Below are positions 52,707 through 61,612 of a DNA stretch of 64,000 nt, piece by piece. Made by a program: the position numbers and the translations under genes. Where the stretch lies: contig NZ_JADKPO010000003.1 of assembly GCF_015352445.1 (NCBI RefSeq), positions 1 through 64,000 of the forward strand. The letters run 5' to 3'. Numbering within the stretch: position 1 is the stretch's first letter; each line of letters opens with the position of its first letter. The notes below the pieces were generated by a model. The model saw nothing but the letters and a program-made list of their open reading frames with translations. It did not search any database and was not told the DNA's origin. This DNA comes from Nocardioides agariphilus (GTDB lineage: Bacteria > Actinomycetota > Actinomycetes > Propionibacteriales > Nocardioidaceae).

Positions 52707-55129
52707 CCGAGCGTGACGTCCCAGATCGGCTTCATGTCGCCGCCGATCGCGATGACCAGCTCGACTGAGTCAGGCAGCTCGGTCAGATGCGTCGTGATCG
52801 CGAGGCAGCCCTTCTTCGGCAGCGCCGTCTTCCAGGTGGTGGCGGTCGCGTCGAGCACCTCGCCGGTGTCCGGGTCCTTGAAGAGCGCCACGACGTCCGT
52901 GTGGTCCCCACCTGAGAAGTTCTCGTAGTCGACGCCGAAGGCGTAGTACTTCGACGTGGCGGAGTCCTCGTTGCAGCCGCCCGTGATGCTGCCGGGATCG
53001 GCCGGCTCGACCAGCACGTTGCCGTGCAGCCCCAGGATCTTCGCGTTGGCGGGTGCGGCCACCACGTAGTCGCTCTTGTAGGGCTTGCCGGCTCGCGCCG
53101 CCGCGATCAGGTCCTTGGCCAGGTTCACCGGTCTCATCGCCGACCCGACGGTGGTGTAGTCGGGGTTGTAGCCGTCGACGAGCGTGTCGAACCGGAGCAG
53201 GGAAGGTATGCCGACCAGCTCACCGTCGGCATTGGCGGCCAGACCACCGGAGTTGCCATGGGCGACCACGTCGGTCGAGTTGATCCAGCCCCGGTTGGTG
53301 CCGACGCGCTCGTCGGGGCTGTAGCCCGAGACGACGTTGCGGCTGTAGGTCGGACCGAGCGAGTCCTGCGAACCCGGGTATCCGATGACGCTGAGCTCGT
53401 CGGTGGCCTTCACCGTGTCGGAGTCCCCGATCGGCACCTGCACGAGATCGGCGAGGTCGTCGGCCTCCACGAAGCCACCGCGGGTCGTCTTGGTGATCTT
53501 GACGACCGCGAGGTCGAGGTAGCCGTCGACGGCGACGACCTCGCCCGTGAAGCGCGGCTCGGCCGGCTTGCCGATGCCGTCGGCGACCAAGATGTCGATC
53601 GAGGTCGGGTTCTTCAGCGCCGGGGTGAAGAACTCGTAGCCGCCGCTGATCGCCATGCCGACGGCAGCAGGTGCCACCACGTGGGCGTTGGTGAGGATCA
53701 GCCCCAGCTTCTTGTCGATGACGGTGCCCGAACCTGAGCCCACACTGGAGCTGAGCTGCACCGTGCCTTGAGCCAGCTGGTCCGGCGTCAGCTTGGCGGC
53801 GGCCGGGGTGCCGTTGTCGTCGTTGAGGGCGCGGACCAGGAAGGTCCCGGCCGCGACGAGGGCGAGCACAGCGACGATGGCGACCGCGGCGAGGACGGGC
53901 GTGCCCCACCGACCGCGGCTGCCCTTGGCGCGCGCTGCGACGGTCGAACCCCTGCCGCTGGCGGTGCCCCCCGGTGCCTCGGTGACCAGTCGGTCGCCCT
54001 TGTCGAGGTCGCCGAGCACGAACTCCTGGCGTCCCGACAGGGTGACCTCGCTGACGCGACGGCCGTCGAGCCAGGTGCCCGAGGTCGAACCGAGGTCGCG
54101 AAGGCGCCACCCGCCGGCCGCGCCCTCGATGATCAGATGGTGGCGCGACACCGTCGTGGCGCCGGCAACCAGGCCGTTGTCGCTCTCGCGGCCGATGGTC
54201 AGCGATCCATCCGCCGGAACCGTGCGGGTGACGGGCCCGAGCATGACCGTCAGCACCGGACCGCCCGAGCCGCCGAGCTCGGTGCGGGCCGCGGGGACGC
54301 TGCCCAAGACACCACCGGGACGTTGGGGCAGCTCGGTGGCCGCCGCCCTGCCGGAAGCGGCACCGCCCGCGGCCGATCCAGGGGGAAGCACCGTGTTGGC
54401 CTGGCCGAACGGTGAGAGTCGCACCTGGACGGACTCGGGGCCCTGCCCCAGCACGACGACGGTCTCGCCGCGCAGCGGGTGGGTGCGCACTCTGGCACCG
54501 TCGACGAAGGAGCCCTGCGTCGAGTCGAGGTCGACGTACTCCCAACCGGAAGGACCACGCTGGACCCGCCCGTGCTGGCGGGATACGGCGGTGCTCTCCA
54601 GGACGACCGTGCTGCTGGGGTCCCGACCGAAGGTGAACACCGAGCCTGCCGCCACGATGTGCTCCTGGCCTGCCACGCGGACCGTGAGGTCGTTCGGTCC
54701 GGCAAGGCCGGGGCCGGGCGGCTGCGGTGCCGCGGGCGCGGCGGCCGGGCGCGCAGGCGCTGGAGCCGTGCCGCTTCCCATCTCGGCGGTGGCGGCGACC
54801 GAGGAGATGCCCAAGGCTTCGGCGATGGCGCCGACGGCCCATCGGGAGTCGGCTGCTTGCACCGAACTGGTCCGCTCCAGCTCGGCGGCCGTGTCGGCGA
54901 CCGCGGTGCCGGCGCGGCTCGGGTCGCGGGCAGCGTCGCGGAGCTTGGCCGGGATCCCGGAGCTCAGTGCGAGACCGACGAGGTTCGCCTCGGCCGTCGC
55001 ACCGGCGACGGCATCGGCGAGCATGGCGCGCACCCTGCGTGAGTCGTCGAGCAACTCGGGTCCGTGCCTGTGCACCAAGTCGACGAGCTGACGACGCACA
55101 GCCGCAGCGTTCTGGCTCTCATCATTCAT
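52703..55129 (-). CDS. Double-FHA membrane trypsin-like protease
   Basis: 808 residues. A helical N-terminal domain at 10-107 is shared with the 579-aa protein. FHA1 is at 148-228 (FTFGRDPSSTVVLESTAVSRQHGRVQ; DSTQGSFVDG). FHA2 is at 292-376 (LTIGRESDNGLVAGATTVSRHHLIIEG; LGSTSGTWLDG). Membrane helix at 411-433. Outer trypsin-like domain with His483 (TNAHVV), Asp539 (GYLDLAVV) and Ser627 (HGNSGG), followed by a 110-residue tail with two cysteines. The inside FHA pair would bind phosphoproteins. An outside protease may replace mycosin MycP, which is not encoded in the window. Coupled to the regulator (ATGA). Confidence 0.85.
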   Translation of the reverse strand: MNDESQNAAAVRRQLVDLVHRHGPELLDDSRRVRAMLADAVAGATAEANLVGLALSSGIPAKLRDAARDPSRAGTAVADTAAELERTSSVQAADSRWAVGAIAEALGISSVAATAEMGSGTAPAPARPAAAPAAPQPPGPGLAGPNDLTVRVAGQEHIVAAGSVFTFGRDPSSTVVLESTAVSRQHGRVQRGPSGWEYVDLDSTQGSFVDGARVRTHPLRGETVVVLGQGPESVQVRLSPFGQANTVLPPGSAAGGAASGRAAATELPQRPGGVLGSVPAARTELGGSGGPVLTVMLGPVTRTVPADGSLTIGRESDNGLVAGATTVSRHHLIIEGAAGGWRLRDLGSTSGTWLDGRRVSEVTLSGRQEFVLGDLDKGDRLVTEAPGGTASGRGSTVAARAKGSRGRWGTPVLAAVAIVAVLALVAAGTFLVRALNDDNGTPAAAKLTPDQLAQGTVQLSSSVGSGSGTVIDKKLGLILTNAHVVAPAAVGMAISGGYEFFTPALKNPTSIDILVADGIGKPAEPRFTGEVVAVDGYLDLAVVKITKTTRGGFVEADDLADLVQVPIGDSDTVKATDELSVIGYPGSQDSLGPTYSRNVVSGYSPDERVGTNRGWINSTDVVAHGNSGGLAANADGELVGIPSLLRFDTLVDGYNPDYTTVGSAMRPVNLAKDLIAAARAGKPYKSDYVVAAPANAKILGLHGNVLVEPADPGSITGGCNEDSATSKYYAFGVDYENFSGGDHTDVVALFKDPDTGEVLDATATTWKTALPKKGCLAITTHLTELPDSVELVIAIGGDMKPIWDVTLG

Positions 55130-55159
55130 GATTCCCCCTGTTGATCGTTGTGCATCGTG

Positions 55160-58100
55160 TCAGTTCCCCTCCGGCTGTGCGACCTGAACGAGCTCAGATG
55201 TTCCGTGTCGCACCAGGTAGCCGCGCCCGGCCCCCGTCACCGGCTCGACCGACGGTCGCAGCCGGACGCCGAGCAGGTCGCCGTCCATCTCGATCTCGGG
55301 CGCCAGCAAGACACCCTGCTTGGCTCGACGCAGCTCCGGCACGAGCCCGCCGTACGCACGCAGCGCCCAACGCGTGTCTGTCGCGGCCACGATCCGAACG
55401 GACGCGTCGCGCGCCCGGCGCGCGAGCCCTTCCAGCGCAGCAGAAGCCGCATCGCTGAGGCCTTCGGCGTCATCCACGAGTACGACGACCGTCCGGCCCT
55501 CCCGGAGCTCCTGGTCGATCTCGGCCAGCGCCGCGTCGAGGTCGGGCTGTCGACCGGGATCCACCTGGGCGGTCGACCACGCCACCGACGTGAGCGCTGG
55601 TGAAAGTCGTCCTGCGACGAGCACCAGGAAGGCCGCAGGGTCGGCTGCGGCGACCCCGGCAGCGACGGTGGCCAGTGTCGTGGACCGACCACTGCGAGGC
55701 GGACCTGCGATGAGGGCGTGGGAGTCGGTGAGGTCGAGGGCGACGGGTGCCACCGTTGCCTCTCCGATGCCGACCGGAACGTGCAGCGCACGCTCTGCTG
55801 CGGGCAGGTCGGCCAGCCAGACCTGGCCCGGCATCGACAGCACCGGGGGCACCCGGTGGGGCCACCGTGCCGTGGTCTCGGCGATCAGGGCCAGCAGGGC
55901 GTGCTGCTCCTCAGCTGGGTCGCTGCTCGCACGGACGGCGACCTGGACCTCGGTGTCGCCATGGATGAAGCCACGCCCGGGCTCCATCCGAGCGTCACGG
56001 CTCACCGCGGTGTCGACACCCAGCAGGCTGTAGTCGTCTCGCTCGGCCATCCGCAGCACCAGGCGAGTGGTCACCACGCTCGTCAGCGCCGTCGGCACGG
56101 CGGCCCGTCGGTCGGCGGTGATCACGAAGTGGATGCCGACAGTGGGACCGTCGACGACCAGTCGCTCGAGCCGTTCGAGCACGCGGCCGCCCTCGAGACG
56201 CTCCAGCGCGGCCGAGGCTCCGGCGTAGGAGTCGAGCAGCACCAGGATGCGGGGCAACCGATGCGTGCCGTCGGCCAGGGCGGCGAACCCGGTAACACCG
56301 GCAGCAGCGAGAGCCCGCTTGCGCTGCTCCAGCTCCGCGCCCAGACGACGCAGCACCCGGACGACGCGCCCGGGCTCGTCGCCACCGGTGACGACGGCCA
56401 CCTGCGGCGCGTCGGCGAGGACGTGCAGCCCATGCCCGGCGAAGTCGAGCGCATGAATCTCGATCCGGTCCGGATCCAGTGTCGCGATCAGGCCGGCCGC
56501 GATGGTGCGCAGCACCGTGGTCTTGCCGCTGCGGCTCGTGCCGAACACCAGCATGCTCCGGTGCTGCTCGAGGTCGAAGGCCACGACGCGCTGCGCCTGT
56601 TGCGCGGGGAGGTCTGCCAGTGCCAGTGGCACCGCACCCTCTCGCAGGCGTCCGGTGCGCTCGATGAGCGAGCCGGTGGTCACCAGCCGTGGCATGGCCG
56701 GCAGCCACGGAACGTGCGGAGGCTCCCAGCGCCCGAGCTGCATGACCTTGCGGGCGCTGTCGACGACTGCCTCGAGCACGGTCGGCCCCGAGCCCGATGG
56801 CGTCAGGGGGCTGGCCTCGGTGGCCCAGAGGTCGCGCGCCTCCAGGGCGGAGCCGGTGCTCGAGCGCACCATGGCCCCGACGAAGGCGGACTGGAACTCG
56901 GCGAGGTCGCGGTGCACCTTGATGTAGGCACGCCCCGGTCTGGATCGAGCGATGTGCGCCGCCCTGCGGTCGTCGATCACGTCGGTCGAGTCAGCCTCGT
57001 CGTTGACGCGCAGCGCGATCCGCACACCGACGTTCGCACGGATGCGGTCGTTGACGACACCGGCCGGACGTTGCGTCGCCAGCACGAGCCGCAGGCCGAG
57101 TGAGCGGCCGCGAGCAGCGATGTCGACGACACCCTCCACGAACTCGGGGATCTCCTTGGCGAGTGCCGCGAACTCGTCGACCACGATCACCAGGTCGGCT
57201 GGGGCGTGCTCGGGGGAGACGCGGCGCAGCTCGGTGAGGTCCCGGGCCCCGTGGTGGGCCAAGAGCTCCTCGCGGCGCTTGATCTCGGCGTCGAGCGCGA
57301 GGATCACGCGTCGGGTCAGGTGCTCGTCCAGGTCGGTGACCACGCCGACGCAGTGCGGCAGATCCATCGCGTCCTTGAACGCGGCACCGCCCTTGTAGTC
57401 GACCAGCAGGAACCCGACCCGACTCGGCGGATACTCGGCGGCGAGCGAGGTCACCATCGTCTGGAGCAGCTCCGACTTGCCACTGCCGGTCGTGCCACCA
57501 ACGAGCACGTGCGAGCCCGAGGGGCCGAGGTCGAGATCGACGACGCCGTCCGCGCCCATGCCGAGCCGTGCGGTCAGCTGGTGGAGCGGTGCGTTCTGCC
57601 ACCGCTGGCGCATCGCCGCGGGCGAGACCAGGTCCGAGACCAGCTCCTCCAACCGCACGTGGTCAGGCACGCTGCGCATGCGGCGTACGTCGGAGGCATC
57701 GCGGACCGGCGCGAGCGCAGCCGACATGTCGAGTGCGGCCGTACGCCGGAAGTCGTCGGGGACGAACCGGTCGCGAGCTCCCCCACGGTGCGCCACCAGC
57801 TCCGCGCCGCCGCCGTCGGCGTCGAGGGCGACCAGGTGAGCCGACGCGGTGGGCACCGCGCGCAGGTCGGTGCCGAACCACACCACCGCGATGCCGACGT
57901 CGTGACACGCGGCCGCAGCCGCGAGTGCGGCGGGGTCGAGCCCCAGCCTGGCGTCGACGAACAGCACCAAGAAGGGCTCGCCGATGAGCCCTCCGCGTTG
58001 CTCCCGCATGGCGCGGCGCTGGGCACCCACCCGCGCAGCTGCCCGCAGCAGAGCGTCCGCGGCCCGCGCGTTGTCGGCGACCGGCGAGGTAGGCAACCAA

Positions 58101-59308
58101 CCGTGCGCGACGTGAGGCAGCCAGCGGAACCAGTCGCAGGTGTCAGAGTCCGAGAAGGCCCCGGCGACCATCACGTGGGCCGGGCTGTGCAACGTCACGA
58201 CCTGGGCGACCAGCCACGCCACTGACCTCTCGACCGGCTGGGCCGCGCCGAGGATCGCCAGGGGACCCTCGACGACGTCGACGACGGACGGCAGGCGCTC
58301 GGCGCGGGCCGCCGCCTCGAAGTCCGGCTCGTCGTCTCGGGTGACGATCCGCGCCGACTCGTCCTGCCGCAACGTCACCGGCGCCCTCCGGGACGCGACC
58401 CCGAGCCGGAGCCGGAGGAAGTCGGGGTCGCCGGGCTGACGTTCCCAGAGTCGATGCGAGAGCGTGCGGGCGATCTCGCTCACCTGGTCGGGCGCCGGGT
58501 AGTGCCGGTGCAGCCAGCCGGCCCAGGCATCGGTGGTCTCGCGGACGCGTGCGAGCGTCGCCGCCACCTCTTCGGCGTAGGTCCGTCCGTACTCACGCAT
58601 CTCGTCGGCCCGGGCACGGCGCTCCTCGACGTAGTTCCAGAGCACCATCACCGGAGTGAAGAGTGAGAAGAGCGCGATCTCGATGCGACGCGTGACCACG
58701 ACGAGCAGGAGCCCGATGCCGAGAGGAATCATCATCGCTCCCAGCGGGAAGCGTCGCGGCGGGCGGTGCTGGCGCTCTCGCGGCACCGCGATGGACAGCT
58801 CCGGCTCGCGCTCCACGGCCCGCGGCGGGCGGTTGACGGCGACGCGTGCCGAGTCGTCACCGGGCCGCCCCTCCGGCCAGCGGTGCAGCGGACCGGTCGC
58901 GCCGCCGGGCTGGAGTCCGACGACCAGGCTGAGCCGTTCGCCCCGGAGCAGTCCGATGTCGCAGAGCCGGGCCGTGCGCTCCACCCACCGACCGCTGATC
59001 AGCGATCGGGCCTGGACAGCGCCGGCGGCGTTGGTGAGCCCCAGCGCTTCGCCCAGCACGTCCAGTGCTTCACCGGCGGTGGTGTCGCTCGCCGCCGTCA
59101 GCACCAGCGGGCGCGGATCGGAGTCGACACGAGAGGCCTCGAGCTCGACCCGGAACGGCCCGCTCACGGCTCGCCGCCGGAGTCGTCGCGTCGGTGCATG
59201 ACCCTCCATTGCGAACGCACGTCGAGCGTCAGGCCCGCGCGATGCTGCATGGTCCCCCCAGGGCTCTCGCCTCATGGTAGGGGCTGGGAGCTGTTGTCCG
59301 ACGTGCAT
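55160..59308 (-). CDS. eccC: EccC-type FtsK/SpoIIIE ATPase of the type VII secretion locus
   Basis: 1382 residues. After a 100-residue N-terminal part and two membrane segments near 190-225, three FtsK/SpoIIIE ATPase domains follow. Domain 1 has Walker A GGTTGSGKSELL near 606 and Walker B VIVVDEFAAL near 706. Domain 2 has GTSRSGKTTVLRTI near 924. Domain 3 has a degenerate GPPRSGRSTTL near 1203, Arg for Lys, as usual in EccC. It is the motor that binds and exports WXG100 substrates. AGGAGGTGA six nt before the ATG at 59308 decides the start; ATG 59209 has no ribosome site. First gene of the three-gene operon with FHA-protease and BTAD-FHA regulator. Confidence 0.9.
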   Translation of the reverse strand: MHVGQQLPAPTMRREPWGDHAASRGPDARRAFAMEGHAPTRRLRRRAVSGPFRVELEASRVDSDPRPLVLTAASDTTAGEALDVLGEALGLTNAAGAVQARSLISGRWVERTARLCDIGLLRGERLSLVVGLQPGGATGPLHRWPEGRPGDDSARVAVNRPPRAVEREPELSIAVPRERQHRPPRRFPLGAMMIPLGIGLLLVVVTRRIEIALFSLFTPVMVLWNYVEERRARADEMREYGRTYAEEVAATLARVRETTDAWAGWLHRHYPAPDQVSEIARTLSHRLWERQPGDPDFLRLRLGVASRRAPVTLRQDESARIVTRDDEPDFEAAARAERLPSVVDVVEGPLAILGAAQPVERSVAWLVAQVVTLHSPAHVMVAGAFSDSDTCDWFRWLPHVAHGWLPTSPVADNARAADALLRAAARVGAQRRAMREQRGGLIGEPFLVLFVDARLGLDPAALAAAAACHDVGIAVVWFGTDLRAVPTASAHLVALDADGGGAELVAHRGGARDRFVPDDFRRTAALDMSAALAPVRDASDVRRMRSVPDHVRLEELVSDLVSPAAMRQRWQNAPLHQLTARLGMGADGVVDLDLGPSGSHVLVGGTTGSGKSELLQTMVTSLAAEYPPSRVGFLLVDYKGGAAFKDAMDLPHCVGVVTDLDEHLTRRVILALDAEIKRREELLAHHGARDLTELRRVSPEHAPADLVIVVDEFAALAKEIPEFVEGVVDIAARGRSLGLRLVLATQRPAGVVNDRIRANVGVRIALRVNDEADSTDVIDDRRAAHIARSRPGRAYIKVHRDLAEFQSAFVGAMVRSSTGSALEARDLWATEASPLTPSGSGPTVLEAVVDSARKVMQLGRWEPPHVPWLPAMPRLVTTGSLIERTGRLREGAVPLALADLPAQQAQRVVAFDLEQHRSMLVFGTSRSGKTTVLRTIAAGLIATLDPDRIEIHALDFAGHGLHVLADAPQVAVVTGGDEPGRVVRVLRRLGAELEQRKRALAAAGVTGFAALADGTHRLPRILVLLDSYAGASAALERLEGGRVLERLERLVVDGPTVGIHFVITADRRAAVPTALTSVVTTRLVLRMAERDDYSLLGVDTAVSRDARMEPGRGFIHGDTEVQVAVRASSDPAEEQHALLALIAETTARWPHRVPPVLSMPGQVWLADLPAAERALHVPVGIGEATVAPVALDLTDSHALIAGPPRSGRSTTLATVAAGVAAADPAAFLVLVAGRLSPALTSVAWSTAQVDPGRQPDLDAALAEIDQELREGRTVVVLVDDAEGLSDAASAALEGLARRARDASVRIVAATDTRWALRAYGGLVPELRRAKQGVLLAPEIEMDGDLLGVRLRPSVEPVTGAGRGYLVRHGTSELVQVAQPEGN

Positions 59309-59356
59309 TCGTCACCTCCTCGTGGAGAGCCGTCGAGGAGACCCTGACCGGACCTG

Positions 59357-59373
59357 CTGAGGCGGCCCTGAGG
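59357..59373 (-). promoter_or_regulatory. SARP-type CCTCAG direct repeat before eccC
   Basis: CTGAGG at 59357-59362 and 59368-59373, i.e. CCTCAG twice on the minus strand with an 11-bp period, 49 nt from the eccC start. A third copy is at 59388-59393. It resembles the sites at 49746 and 61562. Confidence 0.6.
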
Positions 59374-59400
59374 TTGCCCGATGCGGCCTGAGGGACGGAG

Positions 59401-60120
59401 CTACCAGACGACGAGCTCTTCGCCGGCGCACGGCAGCGCAGGCTCTGGGATGCGAGGCTGCGGCACCTCACCGACCGGAAGGGAGGCCAGTCGCGAGGCC
59501 GCGGTCGAGACGAAGCGCACCAGGTAGACCAGCTGCTCGGGGTCGGCCGCGGTGAACGGCCGCAGCTCGGGATCGCCGATGAAGGCGGTGAGCACCTCGA
59601 GATCCGCGTCCGCTCCGATGGCGATGGCCAGGCGCACCGCTCGCCGTCCCCACGGCTGGGACATCAGTCGCGCCAGGCCCGCCTCGAAGTCGTCGGTGGG
59701 CCGACCGTCGGAGATGACGACCAGCACGGGCGGGAAGGCGCGCTCCTCCATCGGGGGCACGCGCAGGACCTCGCTGACCTGCTCGAGCGCAGTGCCGAGG
59801 TCGGTGAAGCCATGAGCGGTCACCGGTGCCCAGACCAAGCTGGCCACCGGAGTGGGCTCGGCGACGTGCCAGTGGGCGCCGTTCGCGAACACGATCGCGC
59901 GGACCAGGATGTCGGCGAACGGGTTCTGCGCGTCCAGCTCCTGCAAGGGGCCGAGCGCCTCGCGGATGGCGCGGTTCAGCGCCTCCATCTTGCCGTCGGC
60001 CGCCATCGAACCCGAGCCGTCGAGCAGGAAGATGAAATGCAGAGGCCTTCCGGCCAGGCGGGCGCCGGGCCGGAAGGCTTGTGCATCGCGTGGACCTGTG
60101 GCTGGCCCTGTTGCTGGCAC
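59401..60120 (-). CDS. vWA-domain protein (TerY-like)
   Basis: 239 residues from GTG 60120. A von Willebrand A domain with a full metal (MIDAS) motif DGSGSM, Thr in GFTDLGTAL and Asp in ISDGRPTDDF. C-terminal short tail ends EELVVW. It is paralogous to the vWA protein at 62782-63459 (both share PLHF-LL-D-SGSM, VPPMEERA, SDG-PTDDF). TerY-type vWA proteins are often partners of PPM phosphatases and kinases, as here. Confidence 0.84.
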   Translation of the reverse strand: MPATGPATGPRDAQAFRPGARLAGRPLHFIFLLDGSGSMAADGKMEALNRAIREALGPLQELDAQNPFADILVRAIVFANGAHWHVAEPTPVASLVWAPVTAHGFTDLGTALEQVSEVLRVPPMEERAFPPVLVVISDGRPTDDFEAGLARLMSQPWGRRAVRLAIAIGADADLEVLTAFIGDPELRPFTAADPEQLVYLVRFVSTAASRLASLPVGEVPQPRIPEPALPCAGEELVVW

Positions 60121-60193
60121 GGTGTCGTCCTCGTCCGGTGGTTGCGGTCGGGGTCATTGTGCCTGCCGTACCGCGCCAACAGGAGGAGGCGCC

Positions 60194-60913
60194 TCAGTCC
60201 ACGTCGTAGTCGTAGCTGCTGTTGTGGTTGTCGTCGTAGGTGTCGCGGTGGATGTCGCTCAACGTGCCGACGTCTCCCTGGTTGTCCTTGTAGAGATCGC
60301 GGCCGTAGTCGTCGCCGCCGATGTAGGACGTGCCCTCCGGCGCCAGCCAGACCTTGTTGGCCTCGTTGTTGGCGTCGCTCATCATGCTGCTCAGGGTCAG
60401 GCCGATGTTCCCGCTGTTCACGCTGCCGTTCTGCATCGCCATCAGCAGGTCCACCTGGCTCGCCGGTGCGGGCCCGTCGAGCCACACGGACGCGGCCCGG
60501 TTGTTGGCGTCGTTGACGATCGCTCCGGCCAGCAGGCCCCCGAAGCCCAAGCCGGCATTCGGGCCACCGATCACGCTGACCGTCATGGCCGTCGCCTGCG
60601 CCTGGTCGGCGGCGAGCTGGTTGGCCCTGGCCATGGCGTCTGTCGTGCTGACCAGCCACGCGTGGAAGGCCGCGATCACCTCGGCGCCGAGCGCGCCGGC
60701 CTCGTCCACGAGGCCCGGGACCGAGGAGTCCCACAGGTCGCACACGCAGTACGACGCCCCGGGTGTGCCGATGTCGTTGAAGTGGATGCCCATCGCGTCG
60801 GCACCGCGGAGGACGCCGTTGACGATCTGCTGGGCTCCGGCCCGGATGCCGGCTGGGTCCATCTCGATGAGCCCGCCACCATCGACGGTGCCGTCACCTG
60901 AGTCGAGCCACAT
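60194..60913 (-). CDS. Putative secreted companion of the WXG100 proteins
   Basis: 239 residues. No signal peptide and no enzyme motif. The N-terminal part is helical with Cys-x-Cys (SYCVCDLWDSS). The C-terminus is rich in Asp, Asn and Tyr (DDYGRDLYKDNQGD; DDNHNSSYDYDVD). Its place directly after two WXG100 genes and its unusual composition suggest a type VII substrate or partner. I do not recognise the family. Confidence 0.6.
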   Translation of the reverse strand: MWLDSGDGTVDGGGLIEMDPAGIRAGAQQIVNGVLRGADAMGIHFNDIGTPGASYCVCDLWDSSVPGLVDEAGALGAEVIAAFHAWLVSTTDAMARANQLAADQAQATAMTVSVIGGPNAGLGFGGLLAGAIVNDANNRAASVWLDGPAPASQVDLLMAMQNGSVNSGNIGLTLSSMMSDANNEANKVWLAPEGTSYIGGDDYGRDLYKDNQGDVGTLSDIHRDTYDDNHNSSYDYDVD

Positions 60914-60930
60914 GGTCGTGTCCTTGTCTG

Positions 60931-61227
60931 TCAGTCGTAGTAGATGGTGTCTGCGCGAGCGGCGGCGAGGCGTTCGGCCTCGACCCGGTCCGCCTCCCGA
61001 AGCAGTCGCCCGGCGAGGTCGACGATGCGGTCGCAGGTGCCTCGCAGTCGGTTGCTGGTCGCGCCCATGTCGGCGCGGAACTGGTCTCCGGCAGGCCCCA
61101 CGTACACCATCGTGGTGGCAGCCGAGTCGACCTCGGCTGCCACGCCTTGGAAGACCTCGGCCCGGTGACGCAGCTGCGCTGCGGCGTACCGCAAGGACGC
61201 CGGGTCGTCGGTGACGTAGGTGCCCAT
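60931..61227 (-). CDS. WXG100-like protein (second of pair)
   Basis: 98 residues, a helical hairpin with the turn motif VGPAGDQFRADM near 43-54, where the usual Trp-x-Gly is Tyr-Val-Gly. Two helices of about 35 residues follow the ESAT-6/CFP-10 plan. Starts 2 nt after the first WXG100 gene stop, so the two form a typical pair, and are candidate substrates of EccC. Confidence 0.8.
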   Translation of the reverse strand: MGTYVTDDPASLRYAAAQLRHRAEVFQGVAAEVDSAATTMVYVGPAGDQFRADMGATSNRLRGTCDRIVDLAGRLLREADRVEAERLAAARADTIYYD

Positions 61228-61229
61228 GG

Positions 61230-61493
61230 TCAGCTCCCGGCAGCCTGCAGGGCCTCACGGCGACGGGAGACCTCGAGGGCGGCATCCTGGAGCGCGGTGC
61301 GGAGCTTGGACAGGTTGGGCTCGAACTCCGCGTCCCACATCTGGCGGAACCGGTCGGCCGCAGGGCCTTCCCAGCTGGTGCCCGCGAGCTGGCCGCGGAT
61401 GGTGCGGGTGAGCTCCTCGACGGAGCCGGACTCGCGGTCGAAGACGCCACGCAGGGTCACGAGCTGCTCGAGCTCGCCGCCGATTCGTGCCAT
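61230..61493 (-). CDS. WXG100-family protein (first of pair)
   Basis: 87 residues with a clear SWEGPAADRFRQMWDAEF, the WXG motif at about 40, between two amphipathic helices. No YxxxD/E tail at the end of this member. GGAGGA lies 6 nt before ATG 61493; a longer open frame upstream lacks a ribosome site. First gene of the operon WXG100, WXG100, companion, vWA, with a SARP-type site 69 nt upstream. Confidence 0.87.
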   Translation of the reverse strand: MARIGGELEQLVTLRGVFDRESGSVEELTRTIRGQLAGTSWEGPAADRFRQMWDAEFEPNLSKLRTALQDAALEVSRRREALQAAGS

Positions 61494-61561
61494 GTTTCTG
61501 TCCTCCTGGTGTGGGACCGGTTCTGGTCCTTGGTTGATGAAGCACACCGTGCCCGAAGGTG

Positions 61562-61578
61562 CTGAGGCCGCACTGAGG
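61562..61578 (-). promoter_or_regulatory. SARP-type CCTCAG direct repeat before the WXG100 operon
   Basis: CTGAGG at 61562-61567 and 61573-61578, read on the minus strand as CCTCAG twice with an 11-bp period, 69 nt before the start at 61493. The flanks agree with the eccC and 49746 sites (ACCTCAG first). Confidence 0.6.
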
Positions 61579-61612
61579 TGGCCGAGGAGGACGGAAGGCC
61601 CGCGCGTTGCGA

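Noticed and set aside
59167-59209. Later starts for eccC (ATG 59209 or GTG 59167)
   Set aside because: Neither has a ribosome site; a near-perfect Shine-Dalgarno sequence precedes ATG 59308 in the same frame.
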